64,000 nt of DNA from Nemertoderma westbladi (GCA_032718475.1 JAUCBJ010002989.1:45043-109042), one strand, 5' to 3'; shown: positions 26,881 to 37,687, counted from the stretch's first letter. The notes: a model not told the origin generated them from the letters alone. Made by a program: numbers and translations.

Positions 26881-29790
26881 TTACCAACCTACTCTAGTTC
26901 TTCCCGCATAGACTTGTAGTGGTTGCGGTTGAGCAGGCCGTTTCTCCAATGTCTCGAGCGCTTCATGCGCATTTTGACCGATGAGTATTTGGACTCCAGG
27001 GTAATCGGTGTTGAATCTAGGTATTTCAAGCTGCTGGGTGAAATCGTCCTCATCCCAGTTATAAGGTTCCACTTGGCTGGTCGCGAAGTTCTTTATCGCT
27101 ACCATTTTTACTGACCTTATGCTGTGTTCTCCTAGTTCATCCTGGGGGGTGGACAACGCGCCTACATAATAATCCGCTATTACGGTAGATTTCCAAACCT
27201 GCATAATTCCTGACATGTTTAGCTTAGTTCGGAACTTGGGTTGTCCAGCAAAGATGTCTTCGGCTAGTTCTTTGTCGATGAATGTTCCTGTGCTACCGGA
27301 GTCAAGGAGGGCGTTCACTATATAACTCCTTGTAGGTCCGTGGACCCTTAACTGTACTACAGGAAATTCTCGGATTCCTACATTGGAAGTTGGTGCTTTC
27401 CAAGATGGTTGTCGGTCAGAAGTAGTTAGGGGGAGCTCGCTGTCGGTGTCCTTTTCATACGTAAGTGCTCGATACACTGCGGTATTTGTCAGGTAACAGG
27501 ATTCGTTTTCGTCGGAGAATTCGTCCGTATAGAATCCTTCCATCTCAGAACTTTGGTCAGTGTCGTTCACATCACTGAATTGGACATGTAGTTCGGACTC
27601 ACTTACCTGACTCGAGCTGTTTCGTTCGAATTCAGTGTGCAACAAGATATGATGTTTTGCGCCGCACTTTGCACACCTTGCGTCGGAGTAACAGGTTCGC
27701 CGTTGGTGTCCTCGTCTGAGACAATTATAACACAACCGCTTATCCCACATGACTTCCCGTCTATCCTTTAGTGATTTCCTTAGGAATTCATCACACACAT
27801 TCAAACGGTGGGGCCCGTCGCACAACACATATTTGGGCTTGATGTTACTTACTTTAACATGTGCTGTGTGGTGTGCGCTCGTTCTTTCCTCTGGCTTTCT
27901 TGCATGAATTCTCTTAGGAGACGCAGGAGGAGTTTTTCTTACCTGTTCTCTCCTGTCATTGGTTCGAGACTTGAATTTACTTACGTCCTTAGGCGCTGTG
28001 TTGTAATAGTAAGATCTTTCAGTGTCTTTCCCGCTGTCTTCCTCTCGAGAAGCCTGGCTTTCGCCGTCGTCTGTATAACACACTGGTATTACCTTTCTCC
28101 TAGAAACGGGTTTCTCACTTACCTTATTTTCCGGTGTCTTCTCTCTGGACTGCTTTAGGAGCTGTAGTTTTACCTCGCTATCCAAGAATGACATGAGATC
28201 AGCCATGGTAGGGTCTCGTCGTTGTTGCTCCATCATATATAATACTTTCTTGTCCCAGCGTGTACCTACTCCACCCTTTGGCAGAGTTGATGTTAAGGCT
28301 CCTACAACCATAGAATTCTGGTATTCATGAGACTTACCTAACCAATCTAGTTGTCTACAGATCTCTTGAATCTCGTCGGAAAACTCTATAATCCCGCTGC
28401 TAAGAAACTTTCGGGGCGCCATTAATTTCGCATATAAATACCTAGCTATGTTAGTCCTATTACCATACCTGATGTTTATTGTATCCCAAACTTGTCTTAA
28501 TCCATCTGGATGTCCAATAAACTTTAACGCCATTAACTTGGGAGATCCTTCCAAGCACTCGATGAGGAATCTAAGCTTTTCTCCGTTAGATAACACGGAG
28601 TTCTGTATGTTATCTTTGTAATATTCATTAAAAGGTAACCATTTCATCTCATCTCCATTGAACTTGACGATCTCTCCCATCTTTACCGCTTGACGGGCTT
28701 CGGTTCTAGCCATTTGACGCGTAAAACTTTCTTGGGCCATCGTATTATTTAATATCGAGTTATCGGTATATAAATTATCAAGTCTATATGGAATATCACT
28801 GTCAACAGGTTTATAATTACCCTTAATAGGGTTTACTATAGGAGTTTCTACTTCGCTAGCAGTATAGATGCGTGTAGGCTCCACACCTTGCGCATGAAAT
28901 ACTTCAGACTTAACAGGTTGACACATTGTTACAGAGGGTGGTGGTATACCCTTTTGTAAATTTACTAACTTATCGCGTTCTGACGCGATACTCTGCTGCA
29001 CTTCTTGCAATGCTAACCTACCCTCTCTTACTGCTCCCTTTAACTGCTGAACAGTCTCTTCCAACTCCCGGACCTGCTGGGAGGAACATTTACAATGTTC
29101 CCTCAGCTGCCCGAGCCGGAGACCCATCTCCCGTCGTCCCTCAGCTACCCACTCGACCGCCGAAGCGGGAGTCGCCAACGTAGTAGCGGGCAAGCGAGAG
29201 ATGACGGGCGATAAATTCTTGATATCTCGCTCGGCGTCCGGGATGGGTTCGGACTCGGGAACAGTCCTACTGGGCACAGGTAGTTTCGTGCTGTGCAAAG
29301 GGAATTTAGAGGTAGGTTCTGGGAGTACAGGTGTCTCTATCACCGAAGGGGTGGCTTCGAGAACAGGCCTAATTATTTCAGGCTCATCTACTATAGTAGG
29401 GAGTCTTTCTACTGTAATAATTTGGTCTGTGGGTTCTGTACTACCTAAGTCTGTGCTAGCTAGTCTCACCGCAGGAGGCAAATTAGGTAACTTCGGACAG
29501 TGTGGCATTCTTCTACGCCTGCTGAGACGAGATCTATTTCCTCCGCCTTCAGGATCTGTTATATCACCTTCATCAGGCTGCTTCGCCTGAAGGCTTTCCA
29601 GCTCTAGCTGGGTAGTCGCCCCAGACGCCTCCCGTTCTGCTTCTGCCACTGCCTCTGCCGCTTTTCTTTCCGCTTCTGCCGCTGCTACTTTTCTTTCCGC
29701 TTCTATCCTTTCAAGACACTGTCCAAGTCGAAGACTCATTCTAACACCTTTCAAAAGACTATCTGACAGTGCCCGTTTTGTGTCAGACAT
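26881..29790 (-). CDS. BEL/Pao Gag-protease polyprotein
   Basis: A 969-residue frame starting at ATG 29788-29790, the first long frame after the leader. Residues 25-60 or so are an Ala/Glu-rich coiled coil, followed by a proline-rich stretch and a second helical part (about 215-275). A DUF1759-like BEL gag domain with WLPFNEYYKDNI lies near 385-395. Two zinc knuckles lie near 685-715: CYNCLRRGHQRRTC (CX2CX4HX4C) and CAKCGAKHHILLH. The aspartic protease motif DSGSTGTFID is at 830-839. In copy 2 the frame runs on into RT; here TAC has become TAA at 26881-26883, so the product ends after the protease. It would make capsid and protease but no polymerase. The ORF is otherwise clean, in contrast to pol and ORF3 of the same copy. 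Confidence 0.9.
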   Translation of the reverse strand: MSDTKRALSDSLLKGVRMSLRLGQCLERIEAERKVAAAEAERKAAEAVAEAEREASGATTQLELESLQAKQPDEGDITDPEGGGNRSRLSRRRRMPHCPKLPNLPPAVRLASTDLGSTEPTDQIITVERLPTIVDEPEIIRPVLEATPSVIETPVLPEPTSKFPLHSTKLPVPSRTVPESEPIPDAERDIKNLSPVISRLPATTLATPASAVEWVAEGRREMGLRLGQLREHCKCSSQQVRELEETVQQLKGAVREGRLALQEVQQSIASERDKLVNLQKGIPPPSVTMCQPVKSEVFHAQGVEPTRIYTASEVETPIVNPIKGNYKPVDSDIPYRLDNLYTDNSILNNTMAQESFTRQMARTEARQAVKMGEIVKFNGDEMKWLPFNEYYKDNIQNSVLSNGEKLRFLIECLEGSPKLMALKFIGHPDGLRQVWDTINIRYGNRTNIARYLYAKLMAPRKFLSSGIIEFSDEIQEICRQLDWLGKSHEYQNSMVVGALTSTLPKGGVGTRWDKKVLYMMEQQRRDPTMADLMSFLDSEVKLQLLKQSREKTPENKVSEKPVSRRKVIPVCYTDDGESQASREEDSGKDTERSYYYNTAPKDVSKFKSRTNDRREQVRKTPPASPKRIHARKPEERTSAHHTAHVKVSNIKPKYVLCDGPHRLNVCDEFLRKSLKDRREVMWDKRLCYNCLRRGHQRRTCYSDARCAKCGAKHHILLHTEFERNSSSQVSESELHVQFSDVNDTDQSSEMEGFYTDEFSDENESCYLTNTAVYRALTYEKDTDSELPLTTSDRQPSWKAPTSNVGIREFPVVQLRVHGPTRSYIVNALLDSGSTGTFIDKELAEDIFAGQPKFRTKLNMSGIMQVWKSTVIADYYVGALSTPQDELGEHSIRSVKMVAIKNFATSQVEPYNWDEDDFTQQLEIPRFNTDYPGVQILIGQNAHEALETLEKRPAQPQPLQVYAGRTRVGW

Positions 29791-31881
29791 ATTTGATTGT
29801 ACAGTTGAATGCCTACTGCTATATTACAGTTAAAGCAAGTCTAGTAATTCAGTATCAACTGTTAGCCTAGTAATTAATTACCGATACCGTTACTCAGTGT
29901 AACGTGATATATATACAATGTATCAGAATACCGGTATACACTTACAATATATATAAGTATTATTACAGACTAGGTTTGTCACAGAATACCGGTATGATTT
30001 CAGCCTAAATTTATAGAAATAAATATAATAAGCCTATGGTAAATACCGGTATGTCAATTATTTTAAATAATTGAATTTCTGAATTTTAAGGGTTACTTGG
30101 TTACTTTAACTTACTTTATTACCGTTATTTGAGCAGTAGTCCAACTGATATTGAGACCTAGTTGTTGTATGGCAGGCCTACTATTTATAAATCGTTTGAG
30201 TTGATTTATAATATATATATAGGCCTACCCGTTTAATGGGTTTTTGTCAATATTTGAAATAAATGTTATTATTTCTGGGGGAGTCACTACACAGAAGCTG
30301 TGCGCTCTCAGTGGAGTGTTACTTGTTGGACACTAAAACAAATAATTCTAATTTACCTAAGTTACTTAATACTACAAATTACGTACAATTCGGGTTGAGA
30401 TTACAATCTCTAAATAAACACAAAAAAATTACAAATACACAAATACGAATTTTTAGGGTAATTTTACAAGAAGTCTACTAACTAACCAGCCTAACAAAGG
30501 GTTAGAATATCTGGTTATTACAACGGACAGAGTACTACGGTATTTGAAAATAATAAACAGTAGTAAATATACTGCGTTGTCCAGATAGGAAAATACCACC
30601 GTCTGACGACTTATAGCCGTATCGCTATAAGTACTACGTTATGTATCACGGAGTGTTCCTACCCAGAAGTTAATTACCGCGGTCTACCAGAACCAACGTG
30701 CCTATTAACCACTTTACAACACAAATATACTGCCTACACGCTAATTACCTTCGGAAGCACTGTCGACTGTACACTAAACCCTAAATTAGGTACAAGTACT
30801 TGTACAACAAATAATCAGTAGTTAAAAATACTTGAACAGCTAAAAGAACCACGGCATCTGCTGGAGTGACCGGTGCACAAAATCACCAGTCTTTACCTAC
30901 GCCAAGCAGCCCTGATGTAGTACCGGGGTTAGTTTAACTATAACGGTATGTATAACAAGCACAATTACTGTAGGAATAAACTTGGGGATATGAATGTTGC
31001 GAATAATAGCATAAACTCTGAATAATAAATATTACGCTACGCGTACAGACTACTCAAACAAAATGCAGACCAAATACTGACAGACTACTATCAAGCCTAA
31101 ACAAACTACGGTATGTGCAGACTCCGAAATGGTTAGTTAGTATGCGTTCTAACCTAGTAGTACGACTTATTCTTTCAGAGGGGGTTTACCTCACAGCACT
31201 GGAAGCCCCTACGTTCCCAACTGGCACTTTATCGGACATACACTCTACACACACCGAAATTTCCTCAGACCTAACAACAGCCAGACAACTATCCAGCCTA
31301 CAAATTATCTAAATAAGAATTATACGCTACCTGTACAGACTACACAAACAAAGTACAGACCAAACGCTGGCAGACTACTATCAAGCCTAAATAAACTACA
31401 GTATATGCAGACTCCGAAATGATTAGTTAGTATGCGTTCTAACCTAGTAGTACGACTTATTCTTTCAAAGGGGGTTTACCTCACAGCACTTGAAGCCCCT
31501 ACGTTCCTAACTAGCACTTTATCGGACAGATGCTCTACACACACTGCAATCCGTTCAGACTTCACAACAGTCAGACAACTATCCAGCCTACAAATTATCT
31601 GTACAATCTGAGCAGGCTTACACGTCTTCTGCTCAATCTTAACCTACAAATAAATAAAACCGACAGAAATAAGTAAACTATACAAAGGAATGAGGGGTGA
31701 TCAATCCCTAATCCCCTAGCAGCCTACAATATACAATATCACAATCGAAATAGTACTGCTGTACCCGTACTGTAAGTAAGTACCGGTCCGGATGATCAGG
31801 CAGTCAGGCCTACTGGTTACCGGTCGACCGGTACTATCAACTTGATTGCTTACGCCGCAATCAAGAAGCTATAACTGTTAC
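29791..31881 (-). other. 5' leader of BEL/Pao copy 1
   Basis: About 2.1 kb of noncoding sequence between the 5' LTR and gag, unusually long. It holds an approximately 291-bp tandem duplication (31022-31602). No clear tRNA-complementary primer site starting with TGG is seen next to the LTR (the minus strand begins GTAACAGTTATAGC). No frame longer than about 75 codons stands out. Confidence 0.7.
31022..31602. repeat. 291-bp tandem duplication in leader
   Basis: Two diverged copies, about 31022-31312 and 31312-31602. They share ACGCTAC, GTACAGACTAC, TTAGTTAGTATGCGTTCT and GGGGGTTTACCTCACAGCAC at matching offsets, with scattered substitutions between them. Confidence 0.85.
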
Positions 31882-33051
31882 TGTTCGCGCTTTTAAGACC
31901 TTTGGCAGTTTAACCCGCCAAATCTATATGTCTTCTAGGTTATAAATCGACTTTAGCCTATGACAAGTATTTGAGACAAATAAATCCAACATTAGCCGAA
32001 GCCAGTCTATGCGCGACCATTCACCCGCTGGATATACCCGGGAGACTGGATTCGGATGCTTTAATTTGATTGCGGTGCAGGCCTACCGTACTATTCGATT
32101 GATCGTTAATATATAATCTCTGACAAATATTATTCACTTTCGGGAAATATTAGCAGTTCCTTTAGGACGTGGCGCTCTATCTATATAAACAGAGCTATGG
32201 CTTACACTAAACACAACGGAATGGATTATAAGTTACACATAAGGCGCATTCTTTAGGAGATGCTTTGTTACGCGGACAAGCACATACAGACTATTGCACA
32301 CCGCTGCACACTGAATTGCCGATAGTCACTGATTTTAATCATATATAAAGAGAATAGCAACCGACATTTGTAGGGCCTATAAAATAGCATTCAATTCACT
32401 ACAAACCACGATAATATAAGTCGCAATTGCTATATGTAGCCGGTCTCTCTAACCTTAGTGTATCAAGAAGATCGGGGTTTCTGATCGTTTATCGTTATTC
32501 TCCAAATAACAATATGTAAACAACCGATACAATTAATAACAAACAGCAAATAGCAGTAAATAATGTGCAATACGTACCGTACCGTTATGTGTTCTTAGTG
32601 TCTCGTACCGCTGTACCGGTAACAGTTATGTGTTCTTATAATTAAAGCCGTTCTAATGTTGGAATAATTCAGAATAGTTCCATAGCCGATGTTCATGGCA
32701 TCAGGAAAACCAACACACTGAACCCTGTGAGCTGTTGCAGGTAGCTTTCAACACAAAGAGGAAAAGCTCTCATTGGCAGAGTTCCAGTTTCTATAAGTTC
32801 CATGAATGTCTAAATGCCAAACCTCCCTAGCCTTTGCAGCCCATAGCCAACACAAGGCTAAATCGCTCTGATTGGTCGATCATTGTTCTGATTGGTTAAT
32901 CGAACAGAACAAAGAGGCCATACGTACAGCAAATCAGCCAACCAGCGGGCGGATTGTGCCACTAGAAGCAACAGTTTAGAGGATTTGAGCGAATGGGGGA
33001 AAACTGGATTACAAATGGAAAAGGCCAGTTATATCCCCAAAAGCTTTTACA
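31882..33051 (-). repeat. 5' LTR of BEL/Pao copy 1
   Basis: 1170 bp, near-identical to 21645-22819 (6 substitutions, a 4-nt and a 1-nt indel). It should carry the element's promoter in the minus direction. A TTTATATAG sequence on that strand near 32181-32190 is a possible TATA element. Confidence 0.95.
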
Positions 33052-33056
33052 GTCTG
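33052..33056. repeat. Target-site duplication GTCTG, right
   Basis: Matches 21640-21644 and is followed directly by TTCTGCACTCC of the satellite, so removing the element and one GTCTG restores a normal monomer. Confidence 0.9.
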
Positions 33057-34353
33057 TTCTGCACTCCTGTTGCAAACATCCAATAATGGTCTGTTTAGCA
33101 CTCCTGTTGCAAACATCCAATAATGGTCTGTTCTGCACTCCTGTTGCAAACATCCAATAATGGTCTGTTTAGCACTCCTGTTGCAAACATCCAATAATGG
33201 TCTGTTCAGCATCCGGTTGCAAACATCCAATAATGGTCTGTTCAGCATCCGGTTGCAAACATCCAATAATGGTCTGTTCTGCACTCCTGTTGCAAACATC
33301 CAATAATGGTCTGTTTAGCACTCCTGTTGCAAACATCCAATAATGGTCTGTTCAGCATCCGGTTGCAAACATCCAATAATGGTCTGTTCAGCATCCGGTT
33401 GCAAACATCCAATAATGGTCTGTTCTGCACTCCTGTTGCAAACATCCAATAATGGTCTGTTCTGCACTCCTGTTGCAAACATCCAATAATGGTCTGTTCT
33501 GCACTCCTGTTGCAAACATCCAATAATGGTATGTTCTGCACTCCAGTTGCAAACATCCAATAATGGTCTGTTCAGCATCCGGTTGCAAACATCCAATAAT
33601 GGTCTGTTCAGCACTCCGGATGCAAACATCCAATAATGGTCTGTTCTGCACTCCTGTTGCAAACATCCAATAATGGTCTGTTCAGCATCCGGTTGCAAAC
33701 ATCTAATAATGGTCTGTTCTGCACTCCGGTTGCAAACATCCAATAATGGTCTGTTCAGCATCCGGTTGCAAACATCCAATAATGGTCTGTTCAGCATCCG
33801 GTTGCAAACATCTAATAATGGTCTGTTCTGCACTCCGGTTGCAAACATCCAATAATGGTCTGTTCAGCATCCGGTTGCAAACATCCAATAATGGTCTGTT
33901 CAGCACTCCGGATGCAAACATCCAATAATGGTCTGTTATGCACTCCGGTTGCAAACATCCAATAATGGTCTGTTCAGCATCCGGTTGCAAACATCCAATA
34001 ATGGTCTGTTCTGCACTCCTGTTGCAAACATCCAATAATGGTCTGTTCTGCACTCCTGTTGCAAACATCCAATAATGGTCTGTTCTGCACTCCTGTTGCA
34101 AACATCCAATAATGGTCTCTTCAGCATCCGGTTGCAAACATCCAATAATGGTCTGTTCTGCACTCCTGTTGCAAACATCCAATAATGGTCTGTTCTGCAC
34201 TCCTGTTGCAAACATCCAATAATGGTCTGTTCTGCACTCCGCTTGCAAACATCCAATAATGGTCTGTTCTGCACTCCGGTTGCAAACATCCAATAATGGT
34301 CTGTTCAGCACTCCGGATGCAAACATCCAATAATGGTCTGTTCTGCACTCCTG
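33052..34353. repeat. 37-bp satellite array (right remainder)
   Basis: About 35 monomers of the same family as 975-21644, left on the far side of the retrotransposon. Much of it repeats the monomer order seen at about 16.3-17.6 kb. It ends abruptly at ...GCACTCCTG, where the TIR element begins. Confidence 0.95.
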
Positions 34354-34485
34354 AGTAGTAATGGTTTACCCTATTTCGGCGACAGTTTAGTCCAACTTCG
34401 CACCTTGGGTGTTAAGTAGGTCATTAATTAATTAAACAATTAATTAATTGGTCGATTAAACAATTAATTAATTGTTTAATCAATC

Positions 34486-34534
34486 GATTTGTATCAAATA
34501 ATGTTGCCAAAGGCAATTTAATTTGATACAAATC
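34486..34534. other. Subterminal hairpin, left arm
   Basis: GATTTGTATCAAAT...TTGCC-AAA-GGCAA...ATTTGATACAAATC forms an imperfect 23-bp stem with a three-base loop. The same hairpin lies in the right arm. A subterminal hairpin of this kind could be a transposase-binding or replication structure; its role is not known. Confidence 0.7.
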
Positions 34535-35554
34535 AATCAGATAGGGACGCGCGATGAATAAATTGTACTACAGTAGGTACAGTAGATAAAATATACAATA
34601 CAATAGGAACTGTAGTACAGTACAATACAATATACAATACATTTGTATTATTTTTGCCATACAATAGGTAAAGGTAGAATTAAATAAAAAGACACGAGCG
34701 GGACCCAAAACATAAATTTCCCTCACACGAAAATAAAGTGGCCCCAGTTTGACCCCGAGTCATCCCTCAATAATCTGCGGTTGTTGGGCTCTTATTAACC
34801 GTAGCATGACTAACCCAAACATCAATGCGTGAATGGGGCCTGCGTGAATGGGGCCTGCCACAGAGCTTAAATTATTCAAACCCACAGCTTCCAAGAAATT
34901 AGAATAAACATCTGCTCTTGCAATAGATTGCATTCTTTCGCATTGTATTGCGAAGCAGTCCACGCGCGTCTAACCGCACATAATTAAATAAGGCCCTCAT
35001 TTAATACATAAGTTATATACAGTTTATCTTAAATTTATTGAATTTGTTTTTATTTACAACCCGAATTGTTCTACCATATTATAATTTATGTTTTATTATA
35101 ACAAGCTATACCCTGTTAATCTTTATTAATTTTATTTGTACTGAGGTTTTCGAGGGCGCTGTTTCCAATGGTCCTACTCCCAAAACGATGTAACCTACTG
35201 TATAATTAATTACTTAAGTCTGCGAGGTATGCGTAAGTAACAAATCTCGTTTACCAGTTTTCATTAAAAACTATGAAGCTATATTGCTTAAGAGTTCTGA
35301 GGGGCGAGCCATGAGGCAAGGTGTTTGATACTTTTTAGATATATTATTACTTAATTTTGACCCCCCAGTCGGTATCTATTACAATATAGGCTATATCTTT
35401 TTGCGGAGTAACAGAGTAGTCTGAAGATCCGAGTCTGCTGCTAGAGGGTGAAATGTCTCAAAGTGAAAATCATACAGTAGCTATGAATTGGTTGCTAGGC
35501 AATAATACTACATTTTGTATAGTTAGGCCTATTGCCGATCGAACAAAAACTGCC

Positions 35555-35631
35555 CTGGTCCATGTGAGGATCGAACCCACGACCTATTGGAGATGTGATT
35601 TCAAAGCAACCACTACACCAAGGTGGAACAG
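35555..35631 (-). other. tRNA-like sequence in left arm
   Basis: On the minus strand, an A box (TGGTGTAGTGGTTGC) and a perfect B box (GGTTCGATCC) sit at tRNA spacing. The T arm pairs (GTGGG/CTCAC) around TTCGATC. The acceptor stem is only partly paired (CTG.TTC/GAAC.CAG) and the anticodon stem is weak. Likely a tRNA pseudogene or SINE remnant caught in the inverted repeat, with an intact internal pol III promoter. Confidence 0.6.
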
Positions 35632-35696
35632 TAACGTTCGAATTTGTTCGTTAACGTTCGAATTTGTAAGACTCTGATTTAAGACCTGAGGCACTC

Positions 35697-36297
35697 CCCA
35701 CAGCCACAGCCACAACCACAACCACAGCCACAGCCACAGCCACAGCCACAACCACAGCCACAGCCACAGCCACAGCCACAGCCACAGACCACAGCCACAG
35801 CCACAACCACAGCCACAGCCACAGCCACAGCCACAGCCACAGCCACAGCCACAGCCACAGCCACAGCCACAGCCACAGCCACAACCACAGCCACAGCCAC
35901 AACCACAGCCACAACCACAGCCACAGCCACAGCCACAGCCACAGCCACAACCACAGCCACAGCCACAGCCACAGCCACAACCACAGCCACAGCCACAGCC
36001 ACAACCACAGCCACAGCCACAGCCACAACCACAGCCACAGCCACAGCCACAACCACAGCCACAGCCACACCACACCACAGCCACAGCCACAGCCACAGCC
36101 ACAACCACAGCCACAGCCACAACCACAGCCACAGCCACAGCCACAGCCACAGCCACAGCCACAGCCACAGCCACAACCACAGCCACAACCACAGCCACAG
36201 CCACAACCACAGCCACACCACAACCACAGCCACAGCCACAGCCACAGCCACAGCCACAGCCACAGCCACAGCCACAACCACAGCCACAACCACAGCC
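35697..36297. repeat. (CCACAG/CCACAA)n hexamer microsatellite, left arm
   Basis: About 100 hexamers, with CCACAA variants and a few breaks (for example CCACACCACACC). The minus strand would read Trp-Leu, Cys-Gly or Val-Ala dipeptides in its three frames, so the long frames here are artefacts. Confidence 0.95.
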
Positions 36298-36401
36298 TCA
36301 CCTTCACCCACTTTATTGTTAAATACGCCTGAGAAAAATTCAAGAAACATCTGGTTTACAATAGATTATTCTTTTTTCACAACTCCATTCTAGCCTCCCT
36401 C

Positions 36402-36408
36402 TATAAAA
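36402..36408 (+). promoter_or_regulatory. TATA box ahead of the core gene
   Basis: CTCTATAAAAGCCCCC, pointing into the core, with the start codon of the 252-codon gene 140 nt downstream. Because it lies in the inverted repeat, the mirror TATA at about 37580-37586 points into the core from the other side. Confidence 0.6.
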
Positions 36409-36548
36409 GCCCCCATTCACCGCATTCTCATTCATTCTCTAATTTTTATTTTTAAAAGTTTTATTTATTTTCATAAAAGTTTTATTTATTTAAAATTTTG
36501 TAAAATCATTCAGCGAAAATTCATAATATCAATTGACATTGCTATATA

Positions 36549-37307
36549 ATGCCTAGCTATGAAAGATGTTTGGTTTGTAATAAAGAAATGAGACGAGACA
36601 GTATATCCCGTCATATGAGTATACATAGAAAGGAAGGTGTAATGGAACCATTACCAAAGAAATTAAAAAATAATGATGATATTTTTAGTGAAGAAGAAAA
36701 CAAAAAGAGAGTTGAGAGTGATTTTCTAGAGATTAAACAAATGATGAAACATAAATTCGAGAAAATCATGAATATTTTGAAGAATATACAGAAACAGCCA
36801 CATAGTGAAAAGGACGATGAGAGTGAGGAAGAGAATAAATCAGAGGAAAGTGAGAATGATGAAACGGAGAGTGAGATAGAGAAAGAAGAAAATGAGAGTG
36901 GTGGTGAAGAAAATGAGAGCGAGAAAGAAGTCGAGGAACATGAAAGTGGTGAGGATAATGACTCAGATAATGAGGAGATATTAAGACATGTATTAGGAAA
37001 TAAAAATAAATTGCAGAAAATAATTAGACAATTGAATGAAATGCAGAAACATTCGCATAAGGAGAGTGATAATGATGGAAATGAGAGTGATGAGGATGAA
37101 TCGGAGGAGAGTAGCGATGACAGTGAGGAAGAATCAGAGGAGAGTAGCGATGACAGTGAGGAAGCATCAGAGGAGAATGACAATGAAAATGGACAGAAAA
37201 TCAGAGTAGGGAATGGAAAAGTTATATCTCCAGCAACTGTTGTATATCGACCTAGGATTATGAACAGTAACAGTCGTACAGTTAATGCGAGACAGTGCAG
37301 AAGATAA
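36549..37307 (+). CDS. C2H2-like acidic protein of the TIR element
   Basis: A 252-residue frame, the only substantial gene of the element and placed just inside the left arm's TATA box. Residues 5-27 or so form a zinc-finger-like motif (CLVCNKEMRRDSISRHMSIH, CX2CX11HX3H). Residues 45-90 or so are basic/helical. From 95 on the chain is dominated by Glu, Ser, Asp and Asn (ESEEENKSEESE type), with a short helical break near 140-175 (RHVLGNKNKLQKIIRQL) and a duplicated EESSDDSEE block. The last 40 residues are basic. No catalytic motif is visible. A DNA-binding or chromatin-associated accessory protein is a guess; the family is not recognised. Base use is AT-rich like the surrounding core. Confidence 0.65.
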   Translation: MPSYERCLVCNKEMRRDSISRHMSIHRKEGVMEPLPKKLKNNDDIFSEEENKKRVESDFLEIKQMMKHKFEKIMNILKNIQKQPHSEKDDESEEENKSEESENDETESEIEKEENESGGEENESEKEVEEHESGEDNDSDNEEILRHVLGNKNKLQKIIRQLNEMQKHSHKESDNDGNESDEDESEESSDDSEEESEESSDDSEEASEENDNENGQKIRVGNGKVISPATVVYRPRIMNSNSRTVNARQCRR

Positions 37308-37579
37308 TTAGACAATTGAATGAAATGTTACAATGTGTTATATCTTATATGTTACAATGTGTTATATCTTAAATGTTACTCTGCTATATGTATATGTATA
37401 TGTGTTAATATTAAAAATATGAAAATAGTCGACTATATTTCATTTTTCTTTTTCAACTTTGGATAAATAATATAGGGGTTAAACAAAGAACATCAAAACA
37501 GTTAAACAGTTACATTTAACATTTAGACAGTAAACAGTAACAGTAAACATTTACATGGCCAGTTGCGGTGAATGGGGGC

Positions 37580-37586
37580 TTTTATA
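37580..37586 (-). promoter_or_regulatory. Mirror TATA box in right arm
   Basis: CTTTTATAGAGGG on the plus strand is the inverted copy of the left-arm TATA and points leftward across the core, antisense to the 252-codon gene. No long convincing frame follows it in that direction. Confidence 0.45.
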
Positions 37587-37687
37587 GAGGGAGGCTAGAA
37601 TGGAGTTGTGAAAAAAGAATAATCTATTGTAAACCAGATGTTTCTTGAATTTTTCTCAGGCGTATTTAACAATAAAGTGGGTGAAGG

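Larger units (their letters stand above)
21645..33051 (-). mobile_element. BEL/Pao LTR retrotransposon copy 1, non-autonomous
   Basis: An 11.4-kb element in minus orientation. It is bounded by direct LTRs (21645-22819 and 31882-33051), which read TG...CA on the plus strand, and by 5-bp target duplications. In transcription order it holds the 5' LTR, a 2.1-kb leader, a gag-protease frame, a pol remnant interrupted by a tRNA-like insert, a 1.6-kb spacer, a deleted ORF3 and the 3' LTR. The LTRs differ by 6 substitutions and 2 indels (4 and 1 nt) in about 1170 bp, so insertion is recent. Reverse transcriptase and integrase are missing, so it could only have moved using enzymes supplied by an intact relative such as copy 2. 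Family assignment rests on the DUF1759-type gag, zinc knuckles, DSG protease and homology to the copy 2 pol. Confidence 0.95.
34354..36424 (+). repeat. Left terminal inverted repeat
   Basis: 2071 bp. In order from the end: AGTAGTAAT terminus, TTAATTAA-rich part, hairpin, ATTTAATTAT-containing stretch, tRNA-like sequence, (CCACAG)n tract and TATA-containing inner border ending CATTCACCGCA. Each part has an inverted counterpart in the right arm. Its extra length of 557 bp lies mostly in the hexamer tract. Confidence 0.85.

Noticed and set aside
27808-29590. Plus-strand ORFs of 85-129 codons opposite gag
   Set aside because: Shadows of the gag-protease frame on the other strand, absent as a conserved feature and with no domain.
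35453-35677. 74-codon ORF in each TIR arm (also 37791-38015)
   Set aside because: It overlaps the tRNA-like sequence on the opposite strand and has no recognisable domain; the mirror copy is expected from arm similarity.
35697-36297. Telomeric repeat
   Set aside because: The hexamer is CCACAG/CCACAA, not the animal TTAGGG type, and it lies inside a transposable-element arm with a mirror copy.
35584-36350. Three overlapping 210-230-codon minus-strand ORFs (Cys-Gly, Trp-Leu, Val-Ala repeats)
   Set aside because: They are three frames of a hexamer microsatellite.
36611-37315. 234-codon Ser/Leu-rich minus-strand ORF in the TIR core
   Set aside because: Antisense shadow of the acidic protein; the composition is what the complement of Glu/Ser codons gives.
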